From positions 1 through 17,679 of the forward strand of contig JBARRR010000115.1 of NCBI GenBank assembly GCA_049644325.1: a DNA stretch of 17,679 nucleotides. The letters run 5' to 3'. The stretch comes from DASZHA01 sp049644325 (lineage in GTDB: Bacteria; Chloroflexota; Dormibacteria; DASZGP01). The first letter of the stretch is position 1. Each line of letters starts with the position of its first letter. The notes beneath the pieces were generated by a model, which saw nothing but the letters and a program-made list of their open reading frames with translations, did no database searches and was not told where the DNA came from. This document shows, in pieces, positions 7,280 to 15,000 of this stretch. The translations under genes were made by a program, and so were the position numbers.

Positions 7280-8761
7280 TTGGCTGTTGACGTCGCCACG
7301 GAGATCGAGGCCGTAATCGGCCTGGAGGTCCACGCCCAGCTGCTGACGAAGAGCAAGATGTTCTGCCGCTGCAGCGCCGACTACCTCAAGGGCGGCCCCA
7401 ACACCCACACCTGCCCTGTCTGCCTCGGGCTCCCCGGGGCGCTCCCGGTGATCAACCGCCGGGCGGTCGAGCTGACCATCCGCACGGCTCTGGCGCTCAA
7501 CAGCGAGATCCCGGAGTTCTCCAAGTTCGACCGCAAGAACTATTTCTATCCCGACCTCCCCAAGGGGTACCAGATCTCGCAGTACGACCTCCCCCTGTCA
7601 CGCAACGGCCACCTCCAGGTCGAGACCGGGACTGGCGGCCTGCGGGTCGGGATCACCCGGGTGCACCTCGAGGAGGACACCGGCAAGCTGACCCATACCG
7701 GCGCCATCCACACCTCGGAGGCCTCGCTGGTCGACCTCAACCGCGCCGGGGTGCCATTGATGGAGATCGTTAGCGAGCCCGACATGCGCTCGGCCGACGA
7801 AGCCCGTGAGTACATGCAACGCCTGCGCCAGTTGCTCGTCTGGATCGGCGTAAGCGACGGCAACATGGAGGAGGGGAGCCTGCGATGCGACGCCAACGTC
7901 TCGGTGCGGACGGCGGGCAGCGCTGAGCTCGGGGTGAAGGTCGAGATCAAGAACATGAACTCGTTCCGCGCCGTCCACGCGGCCCTGGAGTACGAGATCG
8001 GGCGCCAGCGGGCGGCCCTGGCGGCCAGTGAAGACATCGTGCAGGAGACCCGGGGTTGGATCGAGGACAAGAGCGTGACCGTGAGCCAGCGCTCCAAGGA
8101 GTACGCCCACGACTACCGCTACTTCCCCGAGCCCGACCTGCCGCCGCTCAACATCAGCCGAGATGAGGTGGAGCGCATCCGCACCTCGCTGCCCGAGCTG
8201 CCGGCGGAGCGCGCCGCACGATTCCGCGACGACCTCGGCCTCAGCGCCTACGACGCAGAGCAGGTGACGGCCAACCTCGACCTCGCCGATTACTTCGAGG
8301 CCACCGTCGACATCGCCGGCCGGCCGCTGGCCAAGGAGGTGGCCAACTGGGTGATCAGCGACCTCAACCGCGTCCTCAAGGAACTCGGCTGCAGCCCCGC
8401 GGTGCTGGCGGTGCGGCCGTCGGGGATGGCCACCCTGATCGCGCGAAAGCTGGATGGCGTGATCACCAATAACCAGGCCAAGGAGCTCTTCCACGACCTG
8501 GCCGGTGGCACCAAGGCGATGGACGAGACCGCCATCGACGACGCCATCAAGGACCGCGGCCTGCGCCAGGTGAGTGATGCGGGTGAGCTGGCCGCGTGGG
8601 TCGACGCCGCTATAGCCGCTCAGCCGCAGGCCGCCGATGATGTCCGGGCGGGCAACGAGCGGGCTATTGGTCGGCTGGTGGGGGAGGTGATGAAGCTGAG
8701 CGGCGGCAAGGCCAGTGGCCCGGCGGTGAACGCCATGATCCAGGAGAAGCTGAGGACCTGA
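7280..8761 (+). CDS. gatB: Asp-tRNA(Asn)/Glu-tRNA(Gln) amidotransferase subunit B
   Basis: The tRNA-binding kinase/transamidase subunit of GatCAB. It phosphorylates the misacylated Glu or Asp and replaces the phosphate with ammonia delivered by GatA. With TTG 7280 as start the protein is 493 residues, the normal length. Visible blocks are IGLEVHAQL (13-21), zinc-type cysteines C29, C31, C45 and C48 (FCRCS...CPVCLG), FDRKNYFYPDLPKGYQISQ, GITRVHLEEDTGK (124-136), DLNRAGVPLMEIVSEPD, NMEEGSLRCDANVSVR, IKNMNSFRAV and YRYFPEPDLPPL. The C-terminal YqeY-like helical tail follows and ends in VGEVMKLSGGKASGPAVNAMIQEKL. No ATG or GTG lies in frame between the GlsB-type stop and the conserved domain, so TTG 7280 is chosen. 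A frame opening at 7100 would lie mostly inside the membrane gene and is unlikely. Confidence 0.95.
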   Translation: MAVDVATEIEAVIGLEVHAQLLTKSKMFCRCSADYLKGGPNTHTCPVCLGLPGALPVINRRAVELTIRTALALNSEIPEFSKFDRKNYFYPDLPKGYQISQYDLPLSRNGHLQVETGTGGLRVGITRVHLEEDTGKLTHTGAIHTSEASLVDLNRAGVPLMEIVSEPDMRSADEAREYMQRLRQLLVWIGVSDGNMEEGSLRCDANVSVRTAGSAELGVKVEIKNMNSFRAVHAALEYEIGRQRAALAASEDIVQETRGWIEDKSVTVSQRSKEYAHDYRYFPEPDLPPLNISRDEVERIRTSLPELPAERAARFRDDLGLSAYDAEQVTANLDLADYFEATVDIAGRPLAKEVANWVISDLNRVLKELGCSPAVLAVRPSGMATLIARKLDGVITNNQAKELFHDLAGGTKAMDETAIDDAIKDRGLRQVSDAGELAAWVDAAIAAQPQAADDVRAGNERAIGRLVGEVMKLSGGKASGPAVNAMIQEKLRT

Positions 8762-10071
8762 GCCAGCCCGAGCCCGACGCCCGGCTGGAGCTCGACGTCG
8801 GCGAGATGACATACGGCGCGTCGGCGTTGGCGCGCACCGAGGACGGCCAGGTGGTGTTCGTCGATGACGCCCTGCCGGGGGAGCGCGTCATGGCCACGGT
8901 GGGCAAGCGCAAACGGCGCTACCTGCAGGCCCGCGCGGAGAAGGTCCTGCAGGCCTCACCGCGCCGGGTCGCGCCGCCGTGCCCCTACGTCCCGGCCTGC
9001 GGCGGCTGCCAGTGGCAGCACGCCGAGTACGAGGCCCAGGTGGAGATGAAGGCGCGGGTCCTGGCCGAGACCCTGCGACGCGCCGGCGTGAGCGCCCCGG
9101 CGGCGGCGGTGATCCCCTCCGACGAGTCCTTTCGCTACCGGATCCGGGGCGAGTTCCACGTCGTTCCGCCGGCCAGCAACGGCGGCTTCAAGCTCGGCTT
9201 CAACCGGCGCCGGACGTACGAGGTGGTCGCGGTCGAGGACTGCTTGATCCACCATGCGAACGTCGCCGACGCCCTGCCTGGCATACGTCGCGCCCTCGAC
9301 CGCGCCGGCGCGGGCACGGCTCGCAGCCTCCGCCTCACCGCCCACCCGGAGCGGCGAGAGCTGCTCTGGCAGGCGGTTGGTGGCGCCGCTCCCGACGGCC
9401 TCCAGGACGCCCTCAGCGCGGAGCTGCCCGACTACCTGGTCCACCAGGACAGCCTCTCGCTGGAGTACGACGCGTCTCGAATCGATGGCCGGGTCGGCGA
9501 GGCGCTGGTCTTTCGCGTCGACTCCGGCGCCTTCGTCCAGGTCAACCATGCCCTCGCGCACCGGCTCTACGCAACCGCACTCGGCTACATCGGGGATCGC
9601 CCCGGACAGCTGCTTGAGGGGTACGCCGGTTTCGGTGCGATGTCGGTGCTGGCGGCAACCCGTCCGGACCCCGCGGCCCGGCCCACCCGCGTCACGATGG
9701 TCGAAGAGAGCCGCCCCGCGGTGGTGCTGGCGCGGCTCCACATTCGCCTCCACCAGGTCGAGAACGCCACCATCCTGCCCGGGCGGCTCGAGGACCGGCT
9801 GGCCCAGGTCGAGCCGGAAGAGGTCGACAGCGTGCTCATCGACCCACCGCGGGCGGGCATCACCCCACCCGTGATCGACGAGCTGGTGCGCCTGGCGCCC
9901 GAGCGAATCGTCTACGTCTCGTGTGACCCCGCGACCCTGGCCCGCGACCTGGCCAGCCTGGCGGACGACGGCTACGCGGTCCAGGCCCAGACGCTGGTCG
10001 ACATGTTCCCCCAGACCTATCACGTCGAGACCGTCAGCCTCCTGCAGCGTGACCGAAGTGTTGCACGCTGA
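8758..10071 (+). CDS. Class I SAM-dependent RNA uracil-C5-methyltransferase (TrmA/RumA family)
   Basis: Methylates C5 of a uridine in rRNA or tRNA using S-adenosylmethionine. An N-terminal TRAM RNA-binding domain (LELDVGEMTYGASALAR...GQVVFVDDALPGERV) comes first. Next are iron-sulfur-type cysteines PPCPYVPACGGCQWQH (C59, C65 and C68, counted from ATG 8806) and C146 in VEDCLIHH. The methyltransferase domain then has FVQVNHALA, motif I-like LLEGYAGFGAMS, DPPRAG (347-351), nucleophile C373 in YVSCDPATLARDL and base E408 in HVETVSLL. The only ATG (8806) would cut off the first TRAM strand. The in-frame sequence continues upstream with no ATG/GTG/TTG before a stop, so translation may begin at CTG 8758, which overlaps the gatB TGA, or at CTG 8785. 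ATG 8806 (421 residues) is the conservative alternative. The iron-sulfur cysteines favour RlmD-like over TrmA-like, but the exact target base cannot be assigned. Confidence 0.88.
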   Translation: MSQPEPDARLELDVGEMTYGASALARTEDGQVVFVDDALPGERVMATVGKRKRRYLQARAEKVLQASPRRVAPPCPYVPACGGCQWQHAEYEAQVEMKARVLAETLRRAGVSAPAAAVIPSDESFRYRIRGEFHVVPPASNGGFKLGFNRRRTYEVVAVEDCLIHHANVADALPGIRRALDRAGAGTARSLRLTAHPERRELLWQAVGGAAPDGLQDALSAELPDYLVHQDSLSLEYDASRIDGRVGEALVFRVDSGAFVQVNHALAHRLYATALGYIGDRPGQLLEGYAGFGAMSVLAATRPDPAARPTRVTMVEESRPAVVLARLHIRLHQVENATILPGRLEDRLAQVEPEEVDSVLIDPPRAGITPPVIDELVRLAPERIVYVSCDPATLARDLASLADDGYAVQAQTLVDMFPQTYHVETVSLLQRDRSVAR

Positions 10072-10090
10072 GGCTTGGCCTTCATATAGG
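10061..10090 (+). promoter_or_regulatory. Candidate promoter upstream of the sortase gene
   Basis: TTGCAC (10061-10066) and TATAGG (10085-10090) are separated by 18 bases and form a reasonable sigma-70-like pair. They overlap the end of the methyltransferase gene. Transcription would begin near 10097. It competes with a second -10-like box further down (10110-10115), and only one may be real. Confidence 0.4.
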
Positions 10091-10109
10091 CGATCTAACC
10101 CTCGGTTTG

Positions 10110-10115
10110 TAAGAT
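10110..10115 (+). promoter_or_regulatory. Alternative -10 box giving a leaderless sortase mRNA
   Basis: TAAGAT lies seven bases before ATG 10123. If it is used, the transcript begins at about that ATG, and the sortase would start at MQYEDW, three residues shorter than from ATG 10114. No good -35 is visible. No Shine-Dalgarno sequence precedes either ATG, which favours leaderless initiation. Confidence 0.4.
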
Positions 10116-11010
10116 GGGCTCGATGCAGTATGAGGACTGGTTTTGGGGGGTCGAGGGCGGCAGCCTAGGCCCTGAAGGCCTCGATCCCGATGCCGAAGGC
10201 TGGTCGGTCCCGCCCCGACGCGGCGCCGTGAGAACTGCGGGTGGAAGGTCCGCCCGGCGGGGCCGTCGGAGCTGGGGGCCGGTGGACGCCGGTTCGCGGC
10301 CTGCCCATGAGCTGACCTCGCGCCGGCCTTTTGGGGCCGGCCTCGCAATCTCGCTCACGAGCCTGGGCCGCACCCGGGTGGGGCTGCTGGTCGCGATCGT
10401 GCTGATGGCGATGCTCGGATTCGTCCTGCTGCAGGTTCTCGCCCCCCAGACCCGGCCGGGGTACTCCTCGGCCTCGTCGGTTGTCGATGGGGGGGCCGAC
10501 GTGGCCCTGATGAAAGGAGCGGTCCTGAACGTGGCGCCGGTCCATCTCGACACCTCGGGCGCCCGGCCGCCGGGTCGCCTGATCGTCCCCAGCATCGGGG
10601 TGGACGCCCAGGTGATCGCCGTCGGCGTTGACAAGGACGGCAACATGGCGGTGACCAACGAGTCGTACGACGTCGGCTGGTACAACAAGGGCCCTGCTCC
10701 CGGTGACCCGGGCGACGCGGTCATCGACGGCCATGTCGACTGGTACGACACCAGCCAGGCGGTCTTCTACAACCTCAAGAGCGTCAAGGTCGGTGACGAC
10801 GTCCAGGTGCAAAGGCTGGACGGCACGACCCGCCACTTCAGGGTGACCAGCGTCAAGACGGTGGCTTACAACGCCGATTCGAAAGGGCTGGGGCTGTTCG
10901 CACCCAATGGGCCGTCGCGGCTGTCGCTGATAACCTGCGGCGGGCAATGGAGCCGCTCGCTCAACCAGTACCTGTCGCGGGTCATAGTCGACGCCGCACT
11001 GGTCTCATAG
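10114..11010 (+). CDS. Membrane-anchored class F-like sortase (transpeptidase)
   Basis: A sortase-family cysteine transpeptidase predicted to be anchored in the membrane with its catalytic domain outside. Residues 1-86 are a long polar, basic, Gly/Pro/Arg-rich cytoplasmic part. One membrane helix follows at about 88-109 (RVGLLVAIVLMAMLGFVLLQVLA), then a linker and the sortase barrel from about 150. The catalytic set is complete: His207 in DGHVDW, Cys275 in LITCGG and Arg289 in YLSRVIVDAAL. RLIVPSIGVDA, GWYNKGPAPGDPGDAVIDGH and VFYNLKSVKVGDDVQV resemble class E/F sortases of Actinomycetota and relatives. No LPxTG-type substrate or pilin gene is present here, so housekeeping attachment or another function is open. 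Start is either ATG 10114 or, if leaderless, ATG 10123. It probably forms an operon with the hydrolase nine bases downstream. Confidence 0.9.
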   Translation: MGSMQYEDWFWGVEGGSLGPEGLDPDAEGWSVPPRRGAVRTAGGRSARRGRRSWGPVDAGSRPAHELTSRRPFGAGLAISLTSLGRTRVGLLVAIVLMAMLGFVLLQVLAPQTRPGYSSASSVVDGGADVALMKGAVLNVAPVHLDTSGARPPGRLIVPSIGVDAQVIAVGVDKDGNMAVTNESYDVGWYNKGPAPGDPGDAVIDGHVDWYDTSQAVFYNLKSVKVGDDVQVQRLDGTTRHFRVTSVKTVAYNADSKGLGLFAPNGPSRLSLITCGGQWSRSLNQYLSRVIVDAALVS

Positions 11011-11019
11011 CGGCCCTGG

Positions 11020-11964
11020 TTGGTCGAGTCTGAGGTGCTGACCCCCGATCCGCCGGCGCCCATCAAGGTCGAGGTCGGCGGCCTGCAGTTCAGCGTGATC
11101 GATGAAGGCGCCGGCCCTGGCGTCCTCCTGCTCCACGGCTTCCCCGACTCGTCCTATGTGTGGCGCCACCAGGTCGCGGCTCTGACGGCGGCAGGCTTCC
11201 GCGTGGTCGCACCCGACCTGCGCGGCTTCGGCGAATCGGCCCGGCCCGAGGGCGTGGACGCCTATCGCATCGGCAATGTGCTTGACGACCTGCGGGGCAT
11301 CCTCAAGGCGCTGGGCATACCCAGGGTCCACGTCGTCGGCCACGACTGGGGCGGGGCGGTGGCCTGGATGTTTGCCACCACCAGGCCGCAGAAGGTAGAC
11401 CGCCTGGTCGCCCTCTCCGTGGGGCACCCGGTCAACTTCATGTCGCCCGGCCTGCGGCAGCTGCAGCGCTCCTGGTACATGCTCTTCTTCCAGTTCGAGG
11501 GCGAGGCCGAGGAGGCGTTCCAGCGCCATGACTGGAGGCTGCTCCGGGCCATGTTCGCTGACGGCGATGTCGATCGTTATGTTGCCGACCTCTCGCGACC
11601 CGGCGCGCTCACCGCCGGCCTCAACTGGTACCGGGCCAACATGCCGCCGTCGGTGCTGCTAGCCGACCCGGTGCCCTTCCCGCAAATCGAGGCGCCCACG
11701 ATGGGCGTTTGGTCCGACCGCGATTTCGCCCTCACGGAGGAGCAGATGGTCAACTCCGCCAAGCAGGTCAGAGGTCCATGGCGTTACGAGCGGCTGGAGG
11801 GCGTGGGCCATACCATCCAGCTCCAGGCGCCTGAGAAGCTCAACGCCCTGCTCCTTGACTTCCTCTCCAGCGAGGCTCGCCCTCGGGACCAGGCGGAAGT
11901 GCGCGACGCGATCGGCAAGCACTCCGGCGGCCTCGCCGAGCGACTCAAGAGCGATCGCGGCTAG
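11020..11964 (+). CDS. Epoxide-hydrolase-like alpha/beta hydrolase
   Basis: A cytoplasmic alpha/beta-fold hydrolase most like soluble epoxide hydrolases and their haloalkane-dehalogenase relatives. Visible elements are the oxyanion motif HGFP (39-42), DLRGFGES (66-73), nucleophile Asp109 in VVGHDWGG, a lid Tyr204 in GLNWYRANMP, the charge-relay Asp235 in WSDRDFAL and His264 in GVGHTIQLQAP. An Asp nucleophile together with the LNWYR lid Tyr favours epoxide hydrolysis over lipase or dehalogenase activity; the substrate is unknown. The polar C-terminal tail of about 30 residues (SSEARPRDQAEVRDAIGKHSGGLAERLKSDRG) goes beyond the usual domain end. The start is uncertain: TTG 11020 has no clear ribosome-binding site, and GTG 11035 is an alternative five codons later. 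It lies nine bases after the sortase stop. Confidence 0.87.
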   Translation: MVESEVLTPDPPAPIKVEVGGLQFSVIDEGAGPGVLLLHGFPDSSYVWRHQVAALTAAGFRVVAPDLRGFGESARPEGVDAYRIGNVLDDLRGILKALGIPRVHVVGHDWGGAVAWMFATTRPQKVDRLVALSVGHPVNFMSPGLRQLQRSWYMLFFQFEGEAEEAFQRHDWRLLRAMFADGDVDRYVADLSRPGALTAGLNWYRANMPPSVLLADPVPFPQIEAPTMGVWSDRDFALTEEQMVNSAKQVRGPWRYERLEGVGHTIQLQAPEKLNALLLDFLSSEARPRDQAEVRDAIGKHSGGLAERLKSDRG

Positions 11965-11991
11965 CCTGCTGGGTGGTGGCCGGCGAGGCCC

Positions 11992-11997
11992 TAGAAT
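11992..11997 (+). promoter_or_regulatory. -10 box (TAGAAT) of the probable dnaE promoter
   Basis: TAGAAT lies in the 121-base gap between the hydrolase and dnaE, and transcription would begin near 12004. No convincing -35 is visible. The same hexamer serves the GlsB-type gene (6944-6949). It would give dnaE a leader of about 80 bases. I see no riboswitch or terminator in this gap. Confidence 0.5.
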
Positions 11998-12003
11998 TGG
12001 GGC

Positions 12004-12030
12004 GTGAGCCGGCTCCTCCTCTCCTCTTGA
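12004..12030 (+). other. Possible leaderless 8-codon upstream ORF in the dnaE leader
   Basis: GTG at 12004 falls exactly where transcription from TAGAAT is predicted to begin, six bases after the box. It opens VSRLLLSS and then TGA at 12028-12030, ending 55 bases before the dnaE ATG. The same -10 to start spacing (six bases) is seen at 17322-17334. It could be a leader peptide or chance; there is no comparative evidence. Confidence 0.2.
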
Positions 12031-12085
12031 TCCTGCCCGAGCCCCGCCACCAGCGCCGACCCGATGTGACCTGGGGATCCTCGCG

Positions 12086-15000
12086 ATGAACGAGTTCGTG
12101 CATCTCCACACCCACACCGAGTACAGCCTCCTCGACGGCGCCAGCCGGGTCCAGGAGCTGGTGGGCGCCGCCAGCGCGGCCGGCCAGGAAGCGCTGGCAA
12201 TCACCGACCACGGCTCGCTCTACGGCGTGGTGCCCTTCTACAAGGCCTGCCGCAGCGCCGGTGTCAAGCCGATCATCGGCTGCGAGACCTACGTCGCCCA
12301 GCGGAGCCTCCACGACAAGGAGTCGCGGGTCGACCGGGACCCCCACCACCTGGTGCTGCTGGCGCAGAACCAGGTCGGCTACCAGAACCTGATGCAGATG
12401 ATCTCGACTGCGCACCTGGAGGGCTTCTATGTCCGGCCCCGCGTCGACAAGGAGCTCCTGGCCCAGCACTCGGAGGGCGTCATCGCCCTCAGCGCTTGCC
12501 TCGCCGGGGAGCTGAGCCAGCGACTCCAGGGTGGCGACATCGATGGCGGCGTGGAGGTCTCCAGCCAGTACCGCGAGATCTTTGGCGACCGCTACTTCCT
12601 GGAGGTCCAGAACCACGGCATCCCTGAGGAGGACGTCACGCGGGCGGGGGTCATCGAGGTGGGGCGGCGTACCGGGATTCCCCTGGTGGCGACCAACGAC
12701 TCCCACTACACCGCGCCCGGCGACGCCCAGATGCACGACGTCCTCCTTTGCATCCAGACCGGACGCCGGGTCTCCGACCAGGACCGCATGCGCTTCACAG
12801 GCGAGAGCTTTTACCTGCGCAGTGCCGAGCAGATGCGCCAGGTCTTCCCCGAGGTCGAGGAGGCGGTGCGCAACACGGTCGATGTCGCCGCTATGTGCGA
12901 CGTCGATATCGAGCTGGGCGGCATGCTGCTGCCGCGGTACGACGTACCCGACGGCAAGACCCCCGACGCCTACCTCCGCGCCCTCTGCGAGGACGGCCTC
13001 CGCCGTCGCTTCGAAACCCCAACGCCCAAGCAGCAGAAACGCCTTGATTACGAGCTCCAGGTCATCACCGACATGGGCTACGCCGCCTACTTCCTGATCG
13101 TCTGGGATTTCGTCCACCACGCCAAGACCCACGGCGTCCTGGTTGGCCCCGGCCGTGGCTCGGCCGCGGGGTCGATGGTCTCCTACTGCCTCGACATCAC
13201 CACCCTCGACCCCCTCCGCTACGGCCTCATCTTCGAGCGCTTCCTAAACAAGGACCGCATATCGATGCCCGATATCGACATCGACTTCTCGGTGGCCGGG
13301 CGGGAGTCGGTGATTCGCTATGTAACCGAGAAGTACGGCGAGGACCGCGTCGCCCAGATTGGCACCTTCGGCACGATGGCTGGCAAGGCCGCCATCCGAG
13401 ACGTCGGCCGGGTCCTCGACATTCCCATCGCCGAGGTCGACCCCATCGCCAAGATGGTGCCGGTCTTCCAGGGCAAGACGGTATCGCTCGAGAAGTCGAT
13501 GCAGCAGGTGCCCGAGCTGCGCAACGTCTACCAGTCGGATCCGCGCTACAAGGAGCTGATCGACACCGCCCAGCGGCTCGAGGGCATCACCCGCAGCGTC
13601 GGTACCCACGCCGCCGGCGTGGTCATCGCACCCGATTCGATCGTCTCGCGCGTGCCCCTGCAGCGGGGCACCACCGACAAGTCGACGATCGTCACCCAGT
13701 ACGAGATGACCGCGATCCAGGAGCTGGGCCTGCTGAAAATGGACTTCCTGGGCCTGCGCAACCTGGACATCATCGACGCCTGTATCCGAATGGTGGAGAG
13801 GACCCGGGGGCTCAATGTCGACATCGAGAGCGTGCCGCTGGACGACCCCGCCACCTTCGACGCCCTCTGCCGCGCTGACACCCTTGGCACCTTCCAGCTG
13901 GAGTCGCCGGGGATGCGTCGGGTGCTGCAGGGTCTGAGGCCCTCGCAGTTCGAGGACATCATCGCCGTGAACGCGCTCTATCGCCCCGGCCCGATGGAGC
14001 AGATCGATAAGTTCATCGCCTGTAAGCACGGTCTCCAGGAGGTGACGTTCCCCCACCCGCTGCTGGAGGAGGCGCTCCGGGAGACGTACGGGGTCGCCGT
14101 CTACCAGGAGCAGGTGATGACGATCGCCAACACCCTTGCCGGCTTCACCATGGCCGAGGCCGACATCCTCCGTGCCGCGATGGGGAAGAAGGACAAGGTC
14201 AAGATGGCCAAGCAGCGGGAGAAGTTCATCAAGGGCTGCATGGCGACCAACGGCCTCACCGAGGCCGAGGCGGTGAAGATCTTCGACCTGGTCGAGTTTT
14301 TCGCCGGGTACGGCTTCAACCGGGCCCACAGCGCCGCCTACGCGATGATCAGCTACTGGACCGCCTACCTCAAGGCCAACTACACCATCGAGTACCTGTG
14401 CGCGCTGCTGATGCACGAGGACGACCAGGCCCGGGTCGCGGCGATCGTCGTCGACTGCCAGGACCACGGCATCAACGTCACAGCACCGGACGTGAACGCC
14501 TCCGAGGCCGACTTCACGGTGGTCTCGGCCGACACCATCGCCTTCGGTCTCAAGGGCGTGAAGAACATCGGCATCCGTGCCATCGAGCTGATCGTGGCCG
14601 AGCGCCAGGAGAACGGGCCCTACGCCACCCTCCTCGACCTGTGCCTGCGCGTCGACCTCCACGAGGTCAACAAGCGGGTCCTGGAGGCCTTGATCAAATG
14701 CGGCGCGATGGACTCGTTGGGCGAGCGAGCGCAGCTCCTGGCCAGCCTCGACCGCGTCGCCGACCGCGCCGGCGAGATCCAGCGCGAGCGCGAGACGGGC
14801 CAGGCCTCGCTCTTCGGCGACGGCGGCCTCGGCGACGTCCACGAGGTACAGCTGGTCGGGGGCGTCACGGCGGCAGACCAGAGGTTGCGGCTGGAGTGGG
14901 AGCGCGAGTTCTTGGGGATCTACCTCAGCGACCATCCCCTGCGGCGCATCGAGGCGGAGATGAGTTCGCGCACCGATACGCGCTGCATTGAGATCACGCC

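Noticed and set aside
10322..10341. Perfect 7-base inverted repeat (GCCGGCC, 6-base loop) as a terminator or operator
   Set aside because: It lies inside the sortase coding region, has no T-run after it, and such GC palindromes are expected by chance here.
13244..14935. 563-codon open frame on the minus strand opposite dnaE
   Set aside because: Shadow of dnaE; low-complexity Val/Asp/His/Gly-rich translation with no domain.
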